A DNA stretch of 64,000 nucleotides from Symbiodinium sp. CCMP2592 (taxonomy: Eukaryota > Sar > Dinophyceae > Suessiales > Symbiodiniaceae): positions 60,001 through 124,000 of the forward strand of contig CAJNDT010003268.1 of the NCBI GenBank assembly GCA_905221615.1. Direction: 5' to 3'. Positions 1 to 10,337 of the stretch are shown piece by piece (the first letter of the stretch is position 1; each line of letters opens with the position of its first letter). The notes beneath the pieces are model-generated. The model did not search any database and was not told the origin of the DNA. It saw nothing but the letters and a program-made list of their open reading frames with translations. The position numbers and the translations under genes were made by a program.

Positions 1-2030
1 CGTTTGAGCCCTCAGAAAACCACAGCCAAGAAAGGTGTCATCCTGCCACAACTTCCAGCAGAGATCCGGAGGCGTTGCCGGCCGATCAGCTTAACGATAT
101 TCCAGATTGCTTATCGTCACTGAGAAGACTCTCAGGGAAACCACAGCTTTTCATCTCATCCTGCCAGCCACAGATTAGGCTCTGCAATGGGCACGCAACC
201 GCCACTGAGGGGCTATACACGCACAAGCTCACGTCAAGGGTTTGCTCGCTTGTTAGGCAAATGGTGTGGCTTGGTCAGATACGTGAAACTTCTAATGTGA
301 TGGCGTCAGCGTTTGAGCCCTCAGAAAACCACAGCCAAGAAAGGTGTCATCCTGCCACAACTTCCAGCAGAGATCCGGAGGCGTTGCCGGCCGATCAGCT
401 TAACGAGATTCCAGATTGCTTATCGTCACTGAGAAGACTCTCAGGGAAACCACAGCTTTTCATCTCATCCTGCCAGCCACAGATTAGGCTCTGCAATGGG
501 CACGCAACCGCCACTGAGGGGCTATACACGCACAAGCTCACGTCAAGGGTTTGCTCGCTTGTTAGGCAAATGGTGTGGCTTGGTCAGATACGTGAAACTT
601 CTAATGTGATGGCGTCAGCGTTTGAGCCCTCAGAAAACCACAGCCAAGAAAGGTGTCATCCTGCCACAACTTCCAGCAGAGATCCGGAGGCGTTGCCGGC
701 CGATCAGCTTAACGAGATTCCAGATTGCATATCGTCACTGAGAAGACTCTCAGGGAAACCACAGCTTTTCATCTCATCCTTCCAGCCACAGATTAGGCTC
801 TGCAATGGGCACGCAACCGCCACTGAGGGGCTATACACGCACAAGCTCACGTCAAGGGTTTGCTCGCTTGTTAGGCAAATGGTGTGGCTTGGTCAGATAC
901 GTGAAACTTCTAATGTGATGGCGTCAGCGTTTGAGCCCTCAGAAAACCACAGCCAAGAAAGGTGTCATCCTGCCACAACTTCCAGCAGAAATCCGGAGGC
1001 ACTGCCGGCCGATCAGCTTAACGAGATTCCAGATTGCTTATCGTCACTGAGAAGACTCTCAGGGAAACCACAGCTTTTCATCTCATCCTTCCAGCCACAG
1101 ATTAGGCTCTGCAATGGGCACGCAACCGCCACTGAGGGGCTATACACGCACAAGCTCACGTCAAGGGTTTGCTCGCTTGTTAGGCAAATGGTGTGGCTTG
1201 GTCAGATACGTGAAACTTCTAATGTGATGGCGTCAGCGTTTGAGCCCTCAGAAAACCACAGCCAAGAAAGGTGTCATCTGCCACAACTTCCAGCAGAAAT
1301 CCGGAGGCACTGCCGGCCGATCAGCTTAACGAGATTCCAGATTGCTTATCGTCACTGAGAAGACTCTCAGGGAAACCACAGCTTTACATCTCATCCTGCC
1401 AGCCACAGATTAGGCTCTGCAATGGGCACGCAACCGCCACTGAGGGGCTATACACGCACAAGCTCACGTCAAGGGTTTGCTCGCTTGTTAGGCAAATGGT
1501 GTGGCTTGGTCAGATACGTGAAACTTCTAATGTGATGGCGTCAGCGTTTGAGCCCTCAGAAAACCACAGCCAAGAAAGGTGTCATCCTGCCACAACTTCC
1601 AGCAGAGATCCGGAGGCGTTGCCGGCCGATCAGCTTAACGAGATTCCAGATTGCATATCGTCACTGAGAAGACTCTCAGGGAAACCACAGCTTTTCATCT
1701 CATCCTGCCAGCCACAGATTAGGCTCTGCAATGGGCACGCAACCGCCACTGAGGGGCTATACACGCACAAGCTCACGTCAAGGGTTTGCTCGCTTGTTAG
1801 GCAAATGGTGTGGCTTGGTCAGATACGTGAAACTTCTAATGTGATGGCGTCAGCGTTTGAGCCCTCAGAAAACCACAGCCAAGAAAGGCGTCATCCTGCC
1901 ACAACTTCCAGCAGAAATCCGGAGGCATTGCCGGCCGATCAGCTTAACGAGATTCCAGATCGTATGGCGTCACTGAGAAGACTCTCAGGGAAACCACAGC
2001 ATTACACCTCATCCTGCCAGCTCTTCAACG
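1..2030. repeat. 309-bp tandem satellite array, about 6.5 units, open to the left
   Basis: The word CGTTTGAGCCCTCAG recurs at 1, 310, 619, 928, 1237, 1545 and 1854, so the period is 309 bp, except for 308 in the fifth unit, where one C is missing near 1277. Units differ by only a few substitutions. Since 309 is 103 codons, one plus-strand frame stays open through the array (75-1358, then shifted by the lost C to 1271-2317). Most substitutions between copies change the amino acid in that frame, so I read this as a non-coding satellite rather than a repeat protein. Within a unit, the stretches around CGTCACTGAGAAG and CGTCAGCGTTTGA share a later AAACCACAGC and a TCATCCTGCCA, suggesting an older ~100-bp monomer. 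Confidence 0.9.
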
Positions 2031-2330
2031 CACGAGCCGCCGGAAACAAAGCCACAACATCATGTAATTTCATTTGGGGGTGGCTTAAATGTCTCAACAA
2101 AGATCGCCACGGGCTGGACAGTTGTGTAGAAATGACACCCAAGGAACAATTTGTCCTGACCCTAAGTGCCACTGGTGTGATGACGCCAGCTTGTCCACTC
2201 TCCGTAAACCATAGCTACGACAGCTCGAAATTTCTGATTGCATGCATTAGCTACTGCAAACAGGTAATCTCATCGACATCGACGGCGCTGAGAAGGTCAC
2301 GGCTGGAACATCTCTGATGCAGCAACCACA
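2031..2330. repeat. Divergent edge monomers of the satellite
   Basis: After the last clear unit, similarity decays. Around 2174-2260 a diverged copy can be followed by eye: GTGTGATGACGCCAGC matches the array's GTGATGGCGTCAGC, then TAAACCATAGC matches AAACCACAGC, then TTTCTGATTGCATG matches TTCCAGATTGC. Decayed peripheral monomers are usual at satellite edges. Confidence 0.45.
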
Positions 2331-3007
2331 TGAAACAGATCAAGCCATGATGCAAAGCACATATTGCTGGCCTTTCCAGTAGGCAGGCGTCCGGAAGATG
2401 TGACCGACCTAGAACAAAAAGCAACTTCTTCTGTTTCGAGCTACGGAAATCGGATTGGATGTCCTCTCTGATGCAATTGTTGTCTCGAAGTCTGTCAAGA
2501 CTGTCCGAGCCCGGCGCGGGGCTTCCTCGCCAAAGATTCCCGGATACAAGTTCAGGGAGCCAAAAAAGTGAGAGACGACTTGGCCATGCTGGGAGCAGTG
2601 TTGACATCAGCTGCTTACCAGCCTGCAGCATATTGGACAGGACACTTGGCGACATGAGACAGAGTCGAGAGAGAGGCCGAGAACAGAACAACAGCTCTGA
2701 GTCACATAACACTTCCTCATGTCCGAGGTCTGTTCCAGTAATTCTGGCAGCGTCTACACGATTTTGGAATCCACTTTCCAAGAGTTCAGTCACGAGGATC
2801 TCAGAAAACTTGGCGCTGAGGGAAGCACGTGTGAGCAGGGGAGATACTCAATGTCGCCCCCGCACCTGGGACATTAGAAAGCAGGCGGAGCCTGGACAAG
2901 ATCACGAGAAGCCTTTGGCAGCGGTGCGATAGTCCAAAGCGCAGAACTCGATGAGCACAAGGCCATGGCGGACCAAGCAGACGGCTTTCAACATCTACGG
3001 AAAAGAC
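2331..3007. other. No gene recognised
   Basis: Mid-GC sequence. Open frames exist on both strands (for example 2251-2793 minus and 2459-2932 plus) but overlap each other and show no motif. Further 3' exons of the glycosyltransferase at 3008-3373 could lie here, but I could not find them. Confidence 0.4.
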
Positions 3008-3373
3008 CTCCCGACATTGCTGAAGTCTGAATCCTGCCACCTCCTTCGAATGCAGCCGGGTGTGAGTCGGACGGAAGGTGTTTCTCAACCGGGGGGTGCA
3101 TAACCAGCTTCATTCTGATCCAAGGGGGTTCGCTGGTGTCGCAATTGACACCTCTGGGCGGCCGACATCCAAGTTCGGAAGCCTCAGCTCCAGCTTCGTG
3201 GCTTCTCGCCATACTTTGCAACTGACTTCCCCTTCTTCCAATTGTTTCAGCATGAGGTCCGTGGATTTCTAATTCTGCTGTCTTAGACTGTGCAGACGCT
3301 GCGAAAGCTTTCCGAGTTTCCAAGCCAATCTCCATCTCCTCGCCACCATAAAGACGCATCTCTGGATCATAGC
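3008..3373 (-). CDS. GT27-like (polypeptide GalNAc-transferase type) glycosyltransferase, two exons seen
   Basis: Exon A (3373-3326) reads GYDPEMRLYGGEEMEIG. That is the catalytic-domain segment that in polypeptide N-acetylgalactosaminyltransferases appears as YDPxMxxWGGENxEISF. It ends in a GC donor. After a GC-AG intron (3325-3034), exon B (3033 to about 3008) begins AG|GA and restores GFRLQQC, the position of the family's FRxWxCGG. These enzymes transfer GalNAc from UDP-GalNAc to Ser/Thr in the Golgi. The upstream part, including the nucleotide-binding and DxH regions, was not found, nor any lectin domain. The 3' end of exon B is uncertain (a GT follows GAG at 3008). A related GlcNAc-transferase with a GEE motif is an alternative. 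The motif is direct; the substrate is inference. Confidence 0.55.
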
Positions 3374-6300
3374 CTTGAGACTCAGGACTCAGGGCAGGGG
3401 GGCGGGGCGGCGCGGGGTCGCGCCGGCTCCGCGGCAAATGCTTTCACAAGAACTCTAGGAGCGGACATCTTCCGGGATACCCTTTGCCAGATGCAGGGAA
3501 AAAACCACTTGTGGGAGAAAAGCCCTGCATCCCGGAAACAAAGCGGTAGAGTACAGAAGGCGAGCAAGACCGGCCAGTTCGGTCCAGCACCTCGCCTCTA
3601 CATGCCTCTACTACGCCGGGTTCTCCTGCGCGCAGCTTTACAGTGGCCAGCTCTACAGCGGCGGAGAACCACGAGCGGAAGACGAAGCGGCGCTCGTCCA
3701 CCCCTCCGCGGCCTCCGCGCTCCCAATGTTTTCACTCCTGGCGCGGAGCCGCCGGAGCCAGAGCAGCTTTGGCTCTGCTGCTCCGCTCTGCTCTTTCGTC
3801 AGACACTCTTCGTGATCTGTGGGTCTCCAAGAGCACACACTTTGCCTCTCCAGTACAAGTACAATGCAACATCTCCATGTCGTCACACCCCCGCCCTTGA
3901 ACGGGACACCGCCTGTCAGTCCTTCGTGGTGCCGCAAAATCCCGTCAACAAGCCGTGGGTCAAGACGCCGCAGCAGCGGCAGTATGTTGTGTGTGCGTCC
4001 CGTTGACAATTGGCCGCATCCCTGCAGTTGCTATTGAAAACGGATTGATGCGCCGGCAGCTGTCCGCGCAAGCTAGCAGGCAACCCCTTCCGGTGATTTG
4101 CCTTTGGAGTGGCTGCAGTGAAGACACGTCTTTTCATCGAGCCGGTCTTCCGTGAAGCAATGTCAGCCATGCCGTGAAAAAGGCAGCAGCAGAGCCTTCC
4201 CGAAGTGCTGCGAGAGCCCGAGCCATTTTGTCGTCTTCTCTTCTTCTCTGCCTGAGACACCCTCGGAGTCCGAGCCCTTCCTTTCGCACAAGCCCGCTTC
4301 AATCCGACCAAACAGCACACCTTCGCAAACCCTCGTTTGCAAACGGTATTTTAAAACCTTACGAAGCCACAGAGCCACCTGCACTGTCTCGCGCGGCATA
4401 TCCTCAGTGGAAAACTACATCAAAAGTCCTAGAATGCCAACAGCTACACAGCCCTAGCAACAAAACCAACTAAGGCCACTGGCAACCGAAATTCAGCGCA
4501 AGAAGCAAGAATCGCCTTTACAATAACGTTGACAAGGGAATCGACTGCCCATGAAAACGATCACTCACAAAAAACTCACGCTTGAGCAATCTTGAGCCGA
4601 TTAGTGCGGCAGCAAGGCTCGGCCGGTTCATGCCCAGGGCACAAAAGTCCGTCATGACCGACAGACCCACATTCAGTCTGATGCCAACACACTATTGCTT
4701 GGACGCTCCTCAGCCTGAGCATTAGTTTTAGCTCGTCGCTGAAGAGGCAGGAAGCCAAAAGTTGAACATAATCTGCCTCGGCGATCTGTCCAGCAGCCCG
4801 TGCGGAGGAGCATTGTTGCGGCTCCCGATGATGTACGAATCTATGCTCACCACATGTGGCCACAGTGCCCAGGCTTTGGGGCAAAGCACCCTCCGCAGAT
4901 AAGGGCTTCGAGTCGGCTTGGAGGTTCTCCGAGCCTGGAGCTCGCCGGAATGCTGTTCGTGACAAGGCCTACTTGCTCAAGGAGTCTTGCAGGAGGAAAG
5001 GCAAGCACTGCAGCAGGCATGAGCTCACTCACGACGTGGGCTCAGTGCGGCTCTATACGCTCGAGAACATCCAATCGGGACTTTGACCGGCAAAGCCGAG
5101 TGAGACATCGAGGGATTCGGCTCGGCTTTGGAAAGCTAGCAGTTCGCAACGGAACCGGACGGCGGTGTCCTCTGCAGCCGTCGAGCGGTCTCTGCCAGGC
5201 TTTCACGGGTTTATAACAAAATAAGAAATGTAAATCTGACTGCAGCGCAGGGGCCGGGCATTGGGCACAAGCCCTGAGGAAGCGTGCAGTGGGAGTGTCA
5301 GGGGCCCTTGTAGGTTCGCGGCACGAGATTGCAGGGCTACCAGCGCTCAACGACACGACCTTGGCCAGGTCTCCAAACTTTCATCGGAATTCTCGACACC
5401 ATACCGGTCCACCCTTCAAAAGACCTCAAAGTTTCTTGAAGGTCCGCGAGGTGTTTCTGACAGATCAGGTGCATTGCCTACAACAAGCGGTTCTGTGACT
5501 GCAATCTCAGCTTTGGCATACTAGCCGCATGGCTAAGTATTCGAAGCCATCCTCTGAATTCATCGGAATGTTGCCGCCCGGAATCTGACCGTCTGTGATC
5601 CATGAGGCTCGGGCACACGAAGCACGAATGCATTGGAACGGAAACCGTGTTCGGAGAGTGCGATCAGATATCAGATAACACTTTCGGTGGCCTAGGGGCC
5701 TAGGACCTCGGGTGCCTTGATACATCGTCCACAGAAGCTTCGTCAAATAAATGAACCTCCGCTGACACACCCGCTTGGCCCTACGTCTTGTGCGGAGGCC
5801 TTACGACTGGCATTTGCTTCCTTATGACAGTCTGTGCGAATGGCGAAGATCCGAGCGGCTCTCTACGAAGGCGGAAGGCCGGCGGCGCTATGGCTGGGTC
5901 TGCAAGCATGGCATGGCCATGCCTGCACTCCCGTCTGTATATCCCAGGCTTGGCTGAGACACAGCCGTCATTTCGAGGGTGCAGGTTATCTGCTGCATCA
6001 CGACGGAACCTGGCCAGGAGCATACGGCGGCGGCGTGAAACCAGCACCCAAAAAAGCACACGGACTGGGTTGAAGAAGTGATACCTCAAAGTGCTACTGC
6101 GCTCTGACTCTCTTTGCACACAAGTGCAGCAAGGCTTTGCAAAGATGTGACTCGAGGGAGAAGTTCAACGATAAGCCATGCGCACGAAAGTCGAACTGAG
6201 CGCCCGGCTATCCACAACGGCCTCGAGGCAAAAGGTCCGCATAGGCTCTCAATAGATCGTTGAGGGTAGGGCGACTGTACTGCGCCCGTCCGTGTGCCTC

Positions 6301-8481
6301 CGGGTCCGTACACAGCACCGCCAAGAAGCGATAGGGGCCATTTCCCAAGGCTCGACCCTGTGTGTCCTGTGTTCAGGGGCGTTGGTTCGAGTTTCAGGAA
6401 GTCGAAGCTTTTCGGTGCTTTCGGAAATGTTTGCGCGGCAACCTGGCATCAGATCCTTCGGGGGCTCAACTGCAAAGAGCTACCCCTGGAGCTGCTCTCC
6501 ACTCACCCAGCAAGCCTGCGGGACTCTGTTACGGGCAGACCTCTGAGTGGCCCTGTTTGCACCAGCAGACTAGCAGATCCCCAAAACTCTGGATCCTTTG
6601 ACGTTCTTCGCGGATGCCAACACCCTTCCAATCTTCTCTGCAAAGCTCGCGCGACCCACAAAGACTGTGTGCTTGCGCAACCCGCGGAAAATCAACGACA
6701 ACACGTCAGGGACCAAGGCACAAAAAACCCTGGAAGTTTCATTTTATTTTTGTGTTTCGGCTGTGTAGCACAGACTGAACTTGTCTTCGACGCTAGCAGG
6801 CGCAGGGTCTCCTAGTTTTTCTCTGCCTTCTTCTTCACAAAGGCCTATCTGTTTTTTTCTAAAGGTAAAAACCTTTGCGTGCCGCTTCGCAAAGACAACG
6901 AGGCTTTCTAGGGCTTCTTTACACTAAACTGTCCGCCCAAGAAGCCCCGGAGACGGCAGCTAGCAGCCACATAATTTTTTTGGGGGAGGGTTATTTCGGG
7001 GAGCCTTGTTTTCCAGGATAAGATGTCGGATATCGGACTTTTCCACGTTTTGTCGGAGGCTTAGGCCTTAGGCTCCTCCTCGATACGCCAACGCTGGACT
7101 TGCTGCCCACAGCTGGACGCACTGTCAGCTTCGGGCGCGCGGCAATTCGGACAAACCTTGGGCCACAATGGCTTGGGGCTTGGGCTGGGGGCTTGAGGGT
7201 GGGTTTAGGAGACTGAGGATGAACATATTGGCAGCTTGATGTAGATGCTCGTGCTTCTGGGCATTGGCACTGGGAATATTAAGAAAGAATGTCAACGCCC
7301 CACGAGATCGACGCGTTTCCATGTTTATAGTGCACCAGCAGCGCAACCCGGACCCCCAAGCCTCAACAAACCATCCTCTGACATACACTCAGACTTGCGA
7401 GGACAGGTCCCAGACGCGAGCGCAAACGAAGGAAGCACATCAGCAAAACAAGAACATCAACAGACTGCTCTACTGCTCTACAGATCCCAAGTTCCTAGGA
7501 CACATCCCCCTTAGCTTTCATGCTTGCGATGCTCATGCTCAGCAATGCTTTCTAGGGCGTTCCGCGTTCCACGCAAGTTTCGAGTGCCAAGAGGCGCCGG
7601 ATTGTCCTGGCCGAGTCGTCTCATTCCTCGGCACGTGGCCCCGAGGCCGGGGCCCTGAACACGGACTCTTTTACGCAAACTCGATTTGCGGGGGGAAGGT
7701 GCGCGCATAATCTTGTGTCTTGTGCCAGAAGACTGGGCTCGTGATGAAGGCACTTAGACTTATCCGCGGAACAGAAGCATGGACGCACAGACCCGAAGCA
7801 ACCGCCTAAGACATCTTGAAGGTCTCGTCTGCCCTTCTGCAATTTGCGTAGAAAGACCTGAAACACACACTCGCGGGAAGAGTAAACACTTTCGCAGGCT
7901 ACGGCATGAATCGCCACCCTTGAATCCTTCAGGTGTGGGTGCCAGACCCTGAAGCCCTGACCCTGGTGCAGGATCTAAAGCAAGCGAGCTGCACTGATGC
8001 ACGAAGGTGGCGCCGTAAACATAGCGCGTGGAAGTAGTGGCCGCATCTGCGTGGGCTTCGACTTCACTGCTTGGGGGCTTCAGTGGTTTTGGAAACAACA
8101 GGCAGGGGTTGGATTGAGGTTCGGATGCCGACGTTCTTGCGGTAGCTACGGTCACTACAACTGCGCTGCAGGAGCGACTTGGAATCCTGAGCTCCCCGTC
8201 CCTGGCATCATACCCACAGGCCCCATGGCTGTTCAGTACGGGCCGTTGGGTGATGTGAGTGCAGCGAAAATGCGGGAACGCCGGGGCGAACCGAAAGACA
8301 TGCCAGCCTAATAGATGAGTTTCGAAATCATGTCCCTTTGGCTGCTTTGGCTCCTTTTTTCCATGCTTCGGAGGCAACTTTGTGCCGAAGCCCGCTCCCG
8401 CTGCAGCGGCTGAGTCTTGGAGGCCCTGCAGATCTCGAGCTCGGCGAGCTCGGGGAGCTCGGAGGACCAGGGCCGCATTTT
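3374..8481. other. No gene recognised with confidence
   Basis: Mid-GC sequence. It should contain the 5' exons of the glycosyltransferase, but the family's AGG-F and DSH motifs were not found. Open frames up to 238 codons (3290-4006 plus) show no domain. A short plus-strand frame near 5940-6070 and a minus frame near 4700-4790 have protein-like composition but nothing to name them. A GAGCTCGG motif is repeated three times near 8437-8462. Confidence 0.35.
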
Positions 8482-10337
8482 CTAGTACGTCCGGGTGTAG
8501 ATGACGATGTACTCTGGGTAGAGATTTTCAGTGTCGAAGAAGACAAACTCCCGGTAAGTGCCCCGGCACTTCTTCCGGTCCTGAGCCAAAGCGCCGAGGG
8601 CTTCGTCACTGCATAAGGGCCAGGAGAAGACTAGGTTCGCTAGTATCGCCTCAATAAAGAGGGTACCGGGTAATTACCCTTTATGACTTGTGTAAAAAAA
8701 TGAGATTTCACCAGAAAGGGCTTGAGGGTACTAGTACTACGTACCGGAAAATCGAGAAGCACTTCCTAGTTCAGATGTCCCGCGAATCTCAGGCTGCAGG
8801 CCACAGACTTAGAGGTGGCCAAGAATCGCCCAAAACACAATCGTACGGCCCCTCGATGCAGCTGCGAGTGAGGTCCTGCAGCACTGGACCAAGCTTGGAG
8901 AAGTCTTGGTCGCTGGGTGCAGGTGACAGGTGCGGTGCCTGGCAGAGCTTTCCTGGGATTTCTGTGGCGAGATTCGGGTGTTCCACATTTGATTCGCACG
9001 CCACGCTGCGAAGGTTTGCAGCCCTGTCCTCTGCATCTGGTTCGACCTCATCACCTGGCTCTCACGGAAGTATTGTAAGTAGCTCTGAAACTCTGCAGCC
9101 GTGGCCGAATTCGTTTGATGTGTTCCTTCAGCTAACTGAGGCTTGCAAGGGCTTTGCATGGGTGTTTTCGCAGCCTGGGCATGAGAATTTCCAAGGCTAA
9201 GCAGCTTATCCGCACGAACAAAAGCCCGTGCTGCTTGGTCTGCGGACCCTGCAACGTTTGGCGAGTTGCAGTAGCGGACACGGCCGCCCAAAGCCCTCAC
9301 CAGCAACATGGCATACTCCCCATCTGCTGCCTTTGCGTACCTGGGAGTGCACTGCTCTGCTGCTCTGGGCCATGGCGGAATTTCCCGAACTCTGGAATTA
9401 GCCATGCTGCTCGTCAGCCTTGGTGATGGACTCCGCGAAGTAAGTGCCACGGCCATAAAGGGTTCCCGTACTATCCTTGCCAACTCCAGAACAAGCATGC
9501 CCCTGTAAGATCTGCTGCAAGGTCGATTTTTCCGAGTCACGCCAGCGAGGCTGATGCGGAAGTCGCTGCGACCTTTGCTTTTACAGGACTTCAGCTTCGC
9601 CTTTTTCCGGACTTATGATTAGTTCAAGCATCCGATCCTGGAGCGACCGTGAACAGCAGCCCAGGTGCAAATGGCAAGCGCTGCGGGCGGAGCCGTCCCA
9701 TGAAAAAGCACCTGGAGTGCTTTTCCGACAGGTTAGCAAGGCATCTTTTTGGGAAAAGATTTCGAGGCGTCCCCCACCGACGACGTTGCGGCATGGGGTC
9801 TCGGAACCAAGATTGTTCATGCTGTCGAGAAGCACTGTCTAGTTTGAGGACGCTGTTGAGTTCATGGCTAAGGCCATAAGCATTTCTCTCCAGAAGGATG
9901 CAAAGAACAACTAGTTCAACCATTCGAAGAACCTTGTGAGCACCTCGCAAGTACGGGGCCATAGCTTGTCCAAGCTCAGGCTTACCGCTCATGCACGCTT
10001 CGCGACCACTACTGGGAGTGCATCAGTAGTGATGCCAGGGGTGGGTTCAGGCAGCTTTCCAAGCGGGGAGCCAGCTCCCCGCTGCCAGTTCTGCCGGAGC
10101 ACCCACTCGTTGCATGCACGCTGAAGAGGCTCGATGCCAAAGGCGTGGGTGTAGCTAGCCCATTCCTAGACGGCTTGTGGAGCGCTGTGTGTGTTGAATG
10201 CAAGGCCTAAGCAAATGTGGGCATCAGCTGTCTGCCGCAAAGACGCCGCACTAGGCTGCACATCGTAGAGCTGAAATGGAGGCGTCCTGTCTTTGGCATC
10301 TTTGACCAACTCAGCCCGCCGCACCACGTACTCCTGC
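8482..10337 (-). CDS. PARP-type mono-ADP-ribosyltransferase, catalytic domain split into tiny exons (5' part not found)
   Basis: Exons in gene order: about 10337-10232 (QEYVVRRAEL, the conserved W/R-x-x-Y-xxRR stretch before the PARP core), 9711-9669 (VLFHGT, NAD-binding His-Gly-Thr), 9572-9541 (SDFRISLAG), 9475-9411 (GTLYGRGTYFAES then KADE, the active-site Y), 9340-9263 (YAKAADGEYAMLLVRALGG), 8912-8828 (CIEGPYDCVLG) and 8580-8482 (DRKKCRGTYREF, then LYPEYIVIY and a TAG). Introns are 9668-9573 GC-AG, 9540-9476 GT-AG, 9410-9341 GC-AG, 9262-8913 GC-AG and 8827-8581 GA-AG. Reading frame is kept across all five. No exon was found between 10232 and 9711, where the NE-x-LFHGT lead-in should be, and none upstream of 10337. 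The Glu needed for poly-ADP-ribosylation sits at a Leu-Tyr-Pro position here, so mono-transfer is more likely. The family is clear; the exact edges of the first and fifth listed exons are inferred. Confidence 0.78.

Noticed and set aside
1-2030. CRISPR-like array
   Set aside because: Units are 309 bp with no spacers, and the genome is eukaryotic.
75-2317. Repeat protein encoded by the satellite
   Set aside because: The open frame follows from a 309-bp period. Most unit-to-unit differences change the amino acid and no start or signal is evident.
8581-8827. Introner element forming the 247-nt GA-AG intron
   Set aside because: Its length equals the two inverted-repeat elements, but its ends show no inverted repeat and share no sequence with them.
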